From Marinomonas hwangdonensis (GTDB lineage Bacteria > Pseudomonadota > Gammaproteobacteria > Pseudomonadales > Marinomonadaceae), in assembly GCF_003721245.1 (NCBI RefSeq), contig NZ_RIZG01000003.1, positions 124,001 to 188,000 of the forward strand: DNA of 64,000 nt, given 5' to 3'. The stretch's first letter is position 1, and each line of letters opens with the position of its first letter. Positions 44,186 through 52,784 of this stretch are shown here, one piece after another. The position numbers and the translations under genes are program-made. The notes beneath the pieces are model-generated. The model ran no database searches. It saw only the letters and a list, made by a program, of their open reading frames with translations, and was not told the origin of the DNA.

Positions 44186-45832
44186 ATGCTAAAAAACCTG
44201 TCCCTAAAGACACAGTTCGTTCTTGTTATTGCTCTTCCTTGTCTTGCGCTCTTCTTGATTAGTTGGGCGGGGCTAAGCGGTCTTTCTAGTGCTCAAGAAC
44301 AAACCAAACAACTCGCTCAAAACACCAGCGCGCCAATGCGCTCTTTGGCCGAAGTGGCCTCTCGAATTCCTCGCATGCGCGTCGGTATCGACGTTATTTT
44401 TCTACAAGATATTCCCGCCTTGCGCGATGAAAGGGGCGTTTTATCTCGTGTCAAAGACACCCGTACTGAAGATATCCCTGAAATGGACATGGCGTTAAAG
44501 CAAGCACTGGACGCTCAAGTTAATCCGCAAATGAGAGCGGAAGTCCAAAAAGTCATCGACATTTTTGCCAAAGTAAAAACCGACGAGCTAGCCCCAATGC
44601 TAACGGCGCTAGAAAATAATGATGTCGCCACGGCTCAAGCAATCTACAAAAACCAATACGCCAAAAGCTATGGTGTCATGCGCATCGCAGTCAATAAAAT
44701 ATTGGACGAATTGCTAGAACAAGGCAAACAAAGCTATGTCCAAAGCCAAAACAACTATAAAACTAGCCGAACCAATATGATGGGGTTAATTGCCATCGCA
44801 CTGGTGGCGTCCATCTTCTTTGCGTGGCTGATGTTACGTCGTCTTAATCAACGTGTCTCCTACTTGCAACAACATATTTCCAGTGCCAGCGACAAACTGG
44901 ACTTGGGGGCTGTGATGAATATGAATGGCAAGGACGAACTCAGTGACATTGCTCAACATTTTAATCTCTTTATTGGCAAGGTTCGCACCGCCATGGAAAA
45001 CGTCGCGGAAAACTCGCGTCAGCTGGCTCACACCGCAAATGACGTTGCGGCAAAAGCCAAAGCAACCCATTCCAACTGTTTAAACGAACGGGATCGTACG
45101 ACACAAATCGCCACAGCGATTCATGAAATGGGCGCAACGGTAGAAAACATCGCTGAAAATGCCTCTCAAGCAGCAAGAGCCGCTCAAGAAGCCGATAAAC
45201 AAGCCCACAACGGTGCTGAATTGGTTGCTAGAGCTCGCCAAGGTGTGTCCGCTCTCTCAACCGAAATACAGCACATCAGTACAGACATTGGCTCACTAGC
45301 GATGCAGACAGATTCGATTGGCAGCATATTAGACACCATCCGCAGCATTTCTGAGCAAACGAACTTACTGGCTTTAAACGCAGCCATTGAAGCCGCTCGG
45401 GCTGGTGAACAGGGTCGAGGCTTTGCTGTCGTCGCTGACGAAGTTCGCAACCTCGCCAGTCGCTCTGCGTCTTCCACAGATGAAATCCAAAAAATGATCG
45501 ACAAACTTCAAGAGCAATCAGCGAAGACCGTGGCCACCATCCAATCTGGACAAGACCAAAGTCACACCGTTGTTAATCAAGCGAATGAAGCCAACAATTC
45601 ACTAGAGCAAATTACCGCACACATTGGCCAGATCAGTGACATGAACATACAAGTGGCGACCGCCACAGAAGAACAAGCTCTTGTCGTCAATGACATGAGC
45701 AAAAGCGTCGAAGAGATAAATCAGCTAACCACAGAAACGTCTGAAATTGCCGATGAACTCACCGCTTCCAGCACCAACTTGCAAAAGCTGTCTGTTCAAC
45801 TGGATAAATTGGTGACCCAATTTAAGCTTTAA
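44186..45832 (+). CDS. Methyl-accepting chemotaxis protein
   Basis: This second chemoreceptor of the window has 548 residues. TM1 covers about 11-31, a helical periplasmic sensor about 32-195 and TM2 about 197-217. A HAMP-like region follows, then the signalling domain with [20 protein letters not shown] and [15 protein letters not shown]. It is not a recent duplicate of the receptor at 36-37.6 kb: sensor domains and linkers differ. The ligand is unknown. It has its own promoter region of about 256 bases shared with the divergent MFS gene. Confidence 0.92.
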   Translation: MLKNLSLKTQFVLVIALPCLALFLISWAGLSGLSSAQEQTKQLAQNTSAPMRSLAEVASRIPRMRVGIDVIFLQDIPALRDERGVLSRVKDTRTEDIPEMDMALKQALDAQVNPQMRAEVQKVIDIFAKVKTDELAPMLTALENNDVATAQAIYKNQYAKSYGVMRIAVNKILDELLEQGKQSYVQSQNNYKTSRTNMMGLIAIALVASIFFAWLMLRRLNQRVSYLQQHISSASDKLDLGAVMNMNGKDELSDIAQHFNLFIGKVRTAMENVAENSRQLAHTANDVAAKAKATHSNCLNERDRTTQIATAIHEMGATVENIAENASQAARAAQEADKQAHNGAELVARARQGVSALSTEIQHISTDIGSLAMQTDSIGSILDTIRSISEQTNLLALNAAIEAARAGEQGRGFAVVADEVRNLASRSASSTDEIQKMIDKLQEQSAKTVATIQSGQDQSHTVVNQANEANNSLEQITAHIGQISDMNIQVATATEEQALVVNDMSKSVEEINQLTTETSEIADELTASSTNLQKLSVQLDKLVTQFKL

Positions 45833-45858
45833 ACTAGAAACCACAAAAACCATAAAAA

Positions 45859-45896
45859 CAAAGAGGGGAAGCCAAATGCTTCCCCTCTTTGTTTTT
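45859..45896. terminator. Strong bidirectional terminator
   Basis: CAAAGAGGGGAAGC (45859-45872) pairs perfectly with GCTTCCCCTCTTTG (45878-45891), flanked by A-run and T-run. It serves the chemoreceptor gene and convergent sstT. Confidence 0.93.
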
Positions 45897-45920
45897 GCTC
45901 TACAGCGGATATTGAACTAA

Positions 45921-47156
45921 CTAGTTCTTGTCATTAGCAAGACAAGCGGCCGCGGTGAACAACGCATCCGTTGAACTGTTCAGTGCCGTTTCAGCCGAAT
46001 CTTGTAACACACCGATAATGAAACCAACAGCCACTACTTGCATGGCAATCTCATTGGGAATATTGAACAAGCTGCACGCCAACGGAATCAATAACAAAGA
46101 CCCTCCCGCGACGCCCGATGCACCACAGGCTGACACCGCTGCGATCACACTCAGTAAAAGTGCCGTGCCAAAATCCAACGAAATACCCAAGGTATTTACC
46201 GCCGCTAAGGTCAAGACAGTAATCGTAATCGCGGCGCCCGCCATATTAATGGTGGCCCCCAACGGAATAGATACTGAATAAGTATCTTCATCCAAATCTA
46301 GGCGCTTACAAAGATCTAGGTTAACCGGAATATTGGCCGCTGAACTGCGGGTAAAAAAGGCGGTGACTCCACTCTCTCTTAAACACTGAAACACCAAGGG
46401 ATAAGGGTTACGACGAATCTTCCAGAACACCAACAATGGATTGGTAACAAACGCGATAAACAGCATCGCACCAATCAATACCGCTAACAGGTGCGAATAA
46501 CCAAATAAAGCATCAAAGCCCGTTGCCGCTATCGTACTGGCAACCAAACCAAAGATACCAAACGGTGCCAAGCGGATAATGAAAGATACAATCCCCGTCA
46601 CGCTGGTCGATATATGCTGCAACACAGATTGAGTAGCTTCAGAAGCATGACGTAAACCCAAACCGAAGCCAATCGCCCAGGTCAAGATACCAACATAATT
46701 CCCTTGGACCAGAGCATTAACAGGGTTATCGACCATTTTAAATACCAAGGTCTGCAGCACCTCGCCCACGCCCTGAGGCGCGCTCCGACTTAGATCAGGA
46801 GCGACCAAACTAAGCTCTGTCGGAAAAACAAAGCTAAACAACACGGCAGTGAGTGCAGCAACAAAGGTGCCAGCGATATAAAGCACAATCACAGGACGGA
46901 TATGACTTTGCTGGGCCTGTTTATGATTCCCAATGGATGCCATGACCAGCAAAAAAACCAAAATAGGCGCGATGGCTTTTAAGGCTTGCACAAAAAAATC
47001 GCCAAACAGGCTAACAGACAAAGCAGTACTAGGGGAGACGTATGCCAAAGCCACGCCACAGAGTATGCCGATGGCAATTTGTAATACCAAACTGCCTTGT
47101 AAATAGCGTTGCATTAATGAAGGGGTTGTCTTTATTGTCATTAGAAAAAGGTCCAT
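45921..47156 (-). CDS. sstT: Serine/threonine:sodium symporter SstT
   Basis: SstT imports serine and threonine with sodium (dicarboxylate/amino acid:cation symporter family). The segments [61 protein letters not shown] and [19 protein letters not shown] match the well-conserved SstT core closely. From the ATG at 47156 it has 411 residues; a later ATG at 47141 is possible. It stands alone and is convergent with the chemoreceptor gene. Confidence 0.94.
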   Translation of the reverse strand: MDLFLMTIKTTPSLMQRYLQGSLVLQIAIGILCGVALAYVSPSTALSVSLFGDFFVQALKAIAPILVFLLVMASIGNHKQAQQSHIRPVIVLYIAGTFVAALTAVLFSFVFPTELSLVAPDLSRSAPQGVGEVLQTLVFKMVDNPVNALVQGNYVGILTWAIGFGLGLRHASEATQSVLQHISTSVTGIVSFIIRLAPFGIFGLVASTIAATGFDALFGYSHLLAVLIGAMLFIAFVTNPLLVFWKIRRNPYPLVFQCLRESGVTAFFTRSSAANIPVNLDLCKRLDLDEDTYSVSIPLGATINMAGAAITITVLTLAAVNTLGISLDFGTALLLSVIAAVSACGASGVAGGSLLLIPLACSLFNIPNEIAMQVVAVGFIIGVLQDSAETALNSSTDALFTAAACLANDKN

Positions 47157-47363
47157 AGCAATTTTAAGCCCGCACCTTAATGCATCCCAACTCAAAAATG
47201 AACCATTTTAGGGCGTTATTACAGATATTATTGCAATATATCAACAAAATCGAACATTTAACCGATCATTCAACTTCCTCATTTCCTGCTGAAAACACCA
47301 CTTGTACTCAACCAGAATCAGCCCCATATTGCTTGCATACACAAACCTTACCAAGGAATTGAA

Positions 47364-48002
47364 ATGTCGAATTTGTTAGAAAAATTGAACTGGCGTTATG
47401 CCACCAAAAAGATGGACGCAAGCAAAGCCGTTGAGCAAGAAAAAGTAGATCGTATTCTAGAAGCCATTCGCCTTACAGCAACATCAAGCGGCCTTCAGCC
47501 ATACGAAATCATCGTCGTAAAAAACAAAGCGCTACGTGAAGCCATCGTCCCTCATGCTTGGAACCAAGCGCAAATCACGGATGGTTCTCATCTGTTAGTG
47601 TTTGCGGCATGGGACAACTACACGGAAGAGCGCATCAACAAGATGTTCGACCTCGTCAACGACGAACGTGGCTTTGAAAACGAAGGCTGGGAAAACTACC
47701 GTCAAATGATTCTGGGAGCTTACCCTCCTCGCGACGCTGAAGTGAATTACCAACATGCCGCGCGTCAAGCTTACATCGGTCTTGGCACGGCATTGATTGC
47801 TGCAGCGGAAGAAGGCGTAGACAGCACGCCAATGGAAGGTTTTGATCCTGCAAAAGTTGACGAGATTCTAGGTCTAACAGAACGCGGACTGCGCTCTGTG
47901 ATTCTGCTTCCTCTAGGTTACCGCGCAGAAGAAGGCGACTGGTTGAAAGACCTGAAAAAAGTACGTCGTTCAACAGAAGACTTTATTACTGAAATGAACT
48001 AA
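47364..48002 (+). CDS. NAD(P)H-dependent nitroreductase family protein
   Basis: This is a predicted FMN-dependent oxidoreductase of the NfsB-like nitroreductase family, 212 residues. It shows LEKLNWRYATKKMDASKAV at the start, ATSSGLQPYEIIVVKNKALR, AYIGLGTALIAAAEEGVDSTPMEGFD and GLRSVILLPLGYRAEEGDWL. Natural substrates of such enzymes are usually quinones, nitro compounds or oxidised flavins. AAGGAA precedes the ATG and a terminator follows the stop. Confidence 0.92.
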   Translation: MSNLLEKLNWRYATKKMDASKAVEQEKVDRILEAIRLTATSSGLQPYEIIVVKNKALREAIVPHAWNQAQITDGSHLLVFAAWDNYTEERINKMFDLVNDERGFENEGWENYRQMILGAYPPRDAEVNYQHAARQAYIGLGTALIAAAEEGVDSTPMEGFDPAKVDEILGLTERGLRSVILLPLGYRAEEGDWLKDLKKVRRSTEDFITEMN

Positions 48003-48033
48003 TTAACGGTTTATTGAAAACTGCAAACCTAAG

Positions 48034-48057
48034 ACGCCAGCTTTCTGGCGTTTTTTT
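48034..48057 (+). terminator. Intrinsic terminator of the nitroreductase gene
   Basis: ACGCCAG (48034-48040) pairs with CTGGCGT (48045-48051), followed by a run of Ts. Confidence 0.9.
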
Positions 48058-48194
48058 ATGTCTAATTTATGAATGTAGCAAAAAATAGGGAATCAACGCC
48101 TCTCATAAAAAATAATGACCCAATCACCACACAAAGCCCGTATCTTTATGTTCATAAAACCATCAAATATACGCTCACCGCTCAAGGATAAAGC

Positions 48195-48734
48195 ATGGCA
48201 AAGTACTTAGGACTTCTCTTCATTACGCTATTTTTAAGCGCCTGCTCCACCAATGATGACTGGCGCACCGCAAGTCGCGAACCCGCCGGTATCGCACCAT
48301 CGCCAGAAACAGAAAAAGAGGCCGTTATAGAATTTTACGCGGCCGATGCGTTTAGCTGGCGCGGCTGGTTTGCAGTGCATACTTGGATCGCCACTAAGGA
48401 AAAAAACGCGATGGAGTACACCGTTTACGAAGTCGTAGGATGGCGTGTTAATCGTGGCTTACCGGCTTTGTCCGAATACAAAACAGCCACGCCAGATAGA
48501 TACTGGTTTGGCGCAAGACCAGAAAAAGTACTCTCTCTTACTGGCGAAAAAGCGGAAACGCTCATCCCAAAAATCAGCGACGCCGTTACCCGCTACCCCT
48601 GGGCAAACGAATACAAGGTTTTCCCTGGCCCAAACAGCAATACCTTTCCAGCATGGATTGGTTTGCAGGTGCCAGAACTCGATCTTGACATGCCTTTCAG
48701 TGCCATCGGCAGTGGCTACGCCGACAACGAGTAA
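48195..48734 (+). CDS. DUF3750 family lipoprotein
   Basis: This is a 179-residue predicted lipoprotein. The signal peptide ends in the lipobox LSAC at residues 15-18, so Cys18 would be lipidated. The DUF3750 features are FSWRGWFAVHTWIATK, YTVYEVVGW and YPWANEYKVFPGPNSNTFPAWI, ending VPELDLDMPFSAIGSGYADNE. Family members are often longer at the C-terminus, and I see no frame-shifted continuation downstream, so this may be a short natural form. Function unknown. Confidence 0.82.
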   Translation: MAKYLGLLFITLFLSACSTNDDWRTASREPAGIAPSPETEKEAVIEFYAADAFSWRGWFAVHTWIATKEKNAMEYTVYEVVGWRVNRGLPALSEYKTATPDRYWFGARPEKVLSLTGEKAETLIPKISDAVTRYPWANEYKVFPGPNSNTFPAWIGLQVPELDLDMPFSAIGSGYADNE

Positions 48735-48939
48735 TTTTTTATTTTCATCTTTGATTTCCGAGGCACTAATTGTCTCGGAAATTAAGCCCGTATTTAGAAA
48801 ACATCATATTGACCCACACCACCCCTTACGCTACGTTTTCACAGTGGCAGGCGAGGGGCATTTACGTGTTCACCGATCCAACCAAAATAACAACTTAACT
48901 CGTACTTAACATCACGAACCCTTTTCAAAAGGCAGCAAA

Positions 48940-50865
48940 ATGGTCATGGATTTTTCTTTCGAAGCGAAAAAAACACAACAGCGTCTGTTATCCGAATTGG
49001 ATTTCAGCCAACTCACGGCACAACAAAAATCCACTTTTATCTCTCGCTTAGAAACGAATTTCCAACCCTTGTTTGAGCAGGTATTTCCACTTTATCAACA
49101 CTGTTTTGACCTGCACTTTCATCTTAAAGTGTTGTTGCAATCTTTTATCGATTTTCAAAAGAAAAAACGCCCTGCTCAGATCAAAGATAAATCCGAATTT
49201 TGGTTTGAATCAAACAAGAACGTCGGCATTGCCGTCTACGTGGATTTGTTGGCTGATGACTTAAGTTCTCTGATCAACAAGATCCCCTATTTCGAATCTC
49301 TTGGGGTCAATTATGTTCACCTTATGCCGCTGTATCTTTCACCAGAAGGCAACAGCGATGGCGGCTACGCGATCTCTGACTACCGCACAGTCGCACCAAA
49401 CTTGGGCACCAACAAAGATTTAAAAGATCTTGCCTCTGCGCTGCACAAAAAAGGCATTCGCATGGTGCTGGACTTTGTATTCAACCACACTTCCGATGAG
49501 CATCGTTGGGCGGAAGCCGCTAAATCGGGCGAACAAGAATACCAAGACTACTACTATTTCATGGGGGAGCAGGAAGCCTTTGAATACAACCAAACCGTAC
49601 GTGAAATTTTCCCACAAATTCGTCGTGGTAGTTTTACCTATTTGCCCGAATTAGACCGCCACGTTTGGACAACATTTAACTCATTCCAATGGGATTTGAA
49701 CTACGCGAATCCCGCTGTGTTTGTTGCTGTTGTGGAAGAGATGCTGCACCTGATTCTAAACGGCTGTGATGTGTTACGTTTGGACGCTCTCGCGTTTGTT
49801 TGGAAAGAAAAAGGCACTGTGTGTGAAAACTTGCCGAAGGCGCACAATCTCATCAAGGCATTCAAAGCTTGCCTAGACATTGCGGCCCCACAAGTGGTGT
49901 TTAAATCCGAAGCCATAGTTCACCCAGACGAAGTGAACAAATACATTGGCGCGGACGAGTGCACCCTGTCTTATAACCCTTTGATGATGGCGCTGCTGTG
50001 GGAAAGTTTGGCAACACGTCAAACCAATTTGTTATATCAATCCCTTGAACGCAGCTTCAGCATTCCACAACATACCACTTGGGTTAACTACATTCGCTGT
50101 CACGACGACATCGGCTGGCTGTGGGACGACGCTATTTCTAGCCGTCTTGGTATGGACGGATTCGGTCACCGTCGCTTCTTAAATCAGTTCTATACCGGCC
50201 AGTTTGAAGGCTCTTTTGCGGCGGGTGTGCCATTCCAAGAAAACCCCGTCAACGGCGACTGTCGTGTCTGCGGCACCTTGGCATCACTCGCTGGTGTGGA
50301 AAAAGCCATTGCCGCAGACGATCCGCTGTTACTTGATCATGCCATCAAACGCATTCGTTTATTGAACGGCATCAACTTCGCCATGCCCGGCATTCCATTG
50401 CTGTATCAAGGCGACGACCTTGGCGTACTAAACAATGATGATTACCTAAACGACCCGACAAAAGCAGAAGATAGCCGCTGGGTGCACCGTAAGAAACTCA
50501 CAGAGCAAGACTTTGCCCTAGCTGAAGACACCAGCACACCACAAGGAAAAATCGCTCAGATCGTTCGAGAGATGATCCAGATCCGTAAGAACAATACCCT
50601 ATTCGCCGCCCAAGAATTTGAACTCGTCCCCCTTGGCAGCGAACACCTGTTCGCCTTTAAACGACAAATGGAGAATAAAACACTCCTCGTCATCGCCAAC
50701 ATGAGCGAACACCTGGTAGCGCTTGAACATCTGCCGCTTGGCCAATCACTAAGCCAATTAATAGGACAAGATACCGCAATGAACTTGTTAAACAAGGAGT
50801 TGGTAGACTTGCCTTCATTAAGCCTTATTGAACCGTTAGATATTCTTTGGTTGGTTAATAACTAA
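48940..50865 (+). CDS. Amylosucrase-like GH13 glucosyltransferase
   Basis: This is a GH13 enzyme of 641 residues, close to the length of Neisseria amylosucrase. It has the amylosucrase-type N-terminal helical domain and a (beta/alpha)8 barrel with DFVFNHTSDEHRWA. Asp282 (VLRLDALAF) is the nucleophile, Glu324 (FKSEAIVHPDEV) the acid/base, and Asp389 (RCHDDIGW) the third carboxylate. Amylosucrase transfers glucose from sucrose to make alpha-1,4-glucan. Related enzymes only hydrolyse sucrose, so the activity is not fixed by these motifs. It lies outside any sucrose operon and has its own terminator. Confidence 0.88.
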   Translation: MVMDFSFEAKKTQQRLLSELDFSQLTAQQKSTFISRLETNFQPLFEQVFPLYQHCFDLHFHLKVLLQSFIDFQKKKRPAQIKDKSEFWFESNKNVGIAVYVDLLADDLSSLINKIPYFESLGVNYVHLMPLYLSPEGNSDGGYAISDYRTVAPNLGTNKDLKDLASALHKKGIRMVLDFVFNHTSDEHRWAEAAKSGEQEYQDYYYFMGEQEAFEYNQTVREIFPQIRRGSFTYLPELDRHVWTTFNSFQWDLNYANPAVFVAVVEEMLHLILNGCDVLRLDALAFVWKEKGTVCENLPKAHNLIKAFKACLDIAAPQVVFKSEAIVHPDEVNKYIGADECTLSYNPLMMALLWESLATRQTNLLYQSLERSFSIPQHTTWVNYIRCHDDIGWLWDDAISSRLGMDGFGHRRFLNQFYTGQFEGSFAAGVPFQENPVNGDCRVCGTLASLAGVEKAIAADDPLLLDHAIKRIRLLNGINFAMPGIPLLYQGDDLGVLNNDDYLNDPTKAEDSRWVHRKKLTEQDFALAEDTSTPQGKIAQIVREMIQIRKNNTLFAAQEFELVPLGSEHLFAFKRQMENKTLLVIANMSEHLVALEHLPLGQSLSQLIGQDTAMNLLNKELVDLPSLSLIEPLDILWLVNN

Positions 50866-50882
50866 TCGCTTCTAGCATTTAC

Positions 50883-50922
50883 AAAAAAACGGACCGACGA
50901 TGAAGTAAGGTCCGCTTTTTTG
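50883..50922 (+). terminator. Intrinsic terminator of the amylosucrase-like gene
   Basis: CGGACC (50890-50895) pairs with GGTCCG (50909-50914), with an A-run before and a T-run after, so the stem extends further past a one-base bulge. It may also serve the convergent DUF3037 gene. Confidence 0.8.
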
Positions 50923-50941
50923 TGTGCTTAATTATGTTTAA

Positions 50942-51757
50942 TCAGTGCTTCGCAAATTTCTCAATAGCTGCTTTATTCTGAATATCGACTAATTCACCAA
51001 TATTGCTCAACTCACTTTTAACAATAGACCAAGCGTCATCAGCTTCTTTCGTCCTATTTTCGCTCAAAGAAAACGGGAGAAGGACTTTCTTGGGAAGCAA
51101 TTCTAAGCTAGCCATACGATTTAAACGTACTTCATTACCATCAACCACTTCAAAAATTTCTTTTGGAGTCAGTCGATCACTTAGCTCAATAGGTTGAATT
51201 AGCTTTAATGGTTCGCCTTGTTCACCTAATTGCGTAAAGTTATAAGTTGCTTCGAACCCACTTTTTGCAAACCTATGCTGCCTAAACGGTCTTTCCAGGC
51301 GCAAAAAATTTAATTGAGACCTTAAAAGGCTGCTGAGTTTTTGCCTATTTTTAGCCTGAGAACTTGAGCTGTGGCTAACCATACGAGCAAATATGCTATC
51401 AAGTGTTCCGTCAATTGAGTCCGTTATAACGGTTCGAACTTCGCTAAAACGCAGCAAGGTTGCACGAGGCTTCACCAAGAAATCAAAAGCCTCTTGTGCG
51501 GTCATGTAATGGTGAGATACTTGTTCTTGAATAAAAGCTAATTCTTTCTGATAAGAAGCCATTGCAAACTTGAACACTTGCTTATCATCAATATGAAAAA
51601 ACCTTGATACCCTAGCACCAATATCAGATGTATCTAACTTGAATACAAAGAAATTACGGCTTTTTGAATAAAGAAGTACGCCCACATTGGCAAACTCGCC
51701 AGTTTCACTGTAGGGAGCAAAGCGTAGAACAACGTATTTGCAAGCATATTTTTTCAT
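50942..51757 (-). CDS. DUF3037 family protein, partner of HipA-like kinase
   Basis: This is a 271-residue DUF3037 family protein with a typical N-terminus, KKYACKYVVLRFAPYSETGEFANVGVLLYS. No catalytic motif is evident. Its ATG overlaps the kinase stop codon as ATGA (51754-51757), so the two are translationally coupled. HipA_2-DUF3037 pairs recur in bacteria but, to my knowledge, their role is not established. The pair reads AT-richer than prlC and yheV upstream, which suggests acquisition. A toxin-antitoxin or phosphorylation-control unit are possibilities only. Confidence 0.82.
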   Translation of the reverse strand: MKKYACKYVVLRFAPYSETGEFANVGVLLYSKSRNFFVFKLDTSDIGARVSRFFHIDDKQVFKFAMASYQKELAFIQEQVSHHYMTAQEAFDFLVKPRATLLRFSEVRTVITDSIDGTLDSIFARMVSHSSSSQAKNRQKLSSLLRSQLNFLRLERPFRQHRFAKSGFEATYNFTQLGEQGEPLKLIQPIELSDRLTPKEIFEVVDGNEVRLNRMASLELLPKKVLLPFSLSENRTKEADDAWSIVKSELSNIGELVDIQNKAAIEKFAKH

Positions 51758-52470
51758 ACAAAAAACCAAAAATCATCGTCAGTATAACGGCTTAAAGTGT
51801 TTTCTATTGCAACAAGATCAACATCTGCTTTAAGGGTATTGATAGGTGAATCACTATACTGCCACTCTTCTGGCAGAGAACCAATAATGTTATTTAAATT
51901 AAGTAAAATATCTTCAACCTGTCCAATAAAATCGGCTCTAAACACCAAATCATTGAGCCATTTTTTGTTAATCTGATCATAAAAAAGATGATTTAATACA
52001 TCACTTCTCGTGTATTTTTTATCAAAAGCATTATTGTGATCGATTACTCTAACACGCTTATCACTAACCAAAAGGTTCGTGTTATCACTATTTCTATCAG
52101 CATTTTTCACCCAATAATCAAAAAGGAAAATCTTTAACTTTTCCTCTTCAGTGACGATATGCTGCATCGTTTTAGGCTCAAACCACTGCGCCAACTGGAT
52201 TTTCTTCGAACCAAAAATAGGGCCGCAACCTAGATCAAACTGAGTATCAAAATCTAATTCAAAATATAGCTCTTCAGGTATTTCAACTAGCTCGTATTCT
52301 GCAATAGGAAGACCAAAATCCGTTGCTAAATTAGCACATATCCACTCATTAATTTGACTGGATCGAGGCAAGCCTTTAACAATAAAAGAATTCCCATCCT
52401 CATCCAGGCACTCATATGGATTGCTATAACCTTGTTCAACCTTTCCAATCACTTCCACTATCATTTTCAC
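51754..52470 (-). CDS. HipA-like kinase domain protein (HipA_2 family)
   Basis: This is a compact HipA-like kinase of 238 residues, about half the size of HipA and lacking its N-terminal subdomain. The motifs are a putative ATP lysine in SFIVKGLP (Lys32), a catalytic loop WVKNADRNSDNTNLL with Asp125 and downstream Asn, and a metal-binding Asp144 in VIDHNNAF. These suggest an active fold. The GTG at 52470 follows AGAGGGA; an ATG two codons later is possible. It lies 28 bases after yheV and overlaps the DUF3037 gene. No HipB-type HTH gene is present, so it is not a standard hipBA pair. Confidence 0.82.
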   Translation of the reverse strand: MKMIVEVIGKVEQGYSNPYECLDEDGNSFIVKGLPRSSQINEWICANLATDFGLPIAEYELVEIPEELYFELDFDTQFDLGCGPIFGSKKIQLAQWFEPKTMQHIVTEEEKLKIFLFDYWVKNADRNSDNTNLLVSDKRVRVIDHNNAFDKKYTRSDVLNHLFYDQINKKWLNDLVFRADFIGQVEDILLNLNNIIGSLPEEWQYSDSPINTLKADVDLVAIENTLSRYTDDDFWFFV

Positions 52471-52498
52471 AATAAAGATCCCTCTAACTTGTAATAAT

Positions 52499-52759
52499 CT
52501 AGTGCTTGGTCATACCTGGATTGGGTATAAAGTTAATCACCATTTCTTCCGCTTGCGGTGCGCTGCTGTGCGGTTTATTGACGCGAGTTGGAATTTCCGT
52601 TGGTTGCGCCTGCACAACCGTCGACTGCTCATCTGTGTAACCACAGGAAATGCATTCACGGTATTGTTTTTCAACCTCGTCATCGCGCCATGCACGAATT
52701 TTATCCATCTCACTACAACGAGGGCAAACAACCCCTGCAATAAAGCGTTTTACTGTCAT
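52499..52759 (-). CDS. yheV: YheV-family putative zinc-ribbon protein
   Basis: This is a small protein of 86 residues with a zinc ribbon: VVCPRCSEMDKIRAW and ECISCGYTDEQ give two CxxC knuckles. The family (DUF2387) has no known function. It starts 25 bases downstream of prlC, a common pairing in gammaproteobacteria and pseudomonads, so it is probably cotranscribed with it. The tail is low-complexity and ends MTKH. Confidence 0.88.
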   Translation of the reverse strand: MTVKRFIAGVVCPRCSEMDKIRAWRDDEVEKQYRECISCGYTDEQSTVVQAQPTEIPTRVNKPHSSAPQAEEMVINFIPNPGMTKH

Positions 52760-52784
52760 GATTCTCTCTGCCTTAAAATAACGT

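Noticed and set aside
48445..48909. 154-codon frame overlapping the DUF3750 gene, or a frameshifted DUF3750 C-terminus
   Set aside because: The frame overlaps a well-supported lipoprotein gene, and its downstream part shows no DUF3750 similarity or other family pattern.
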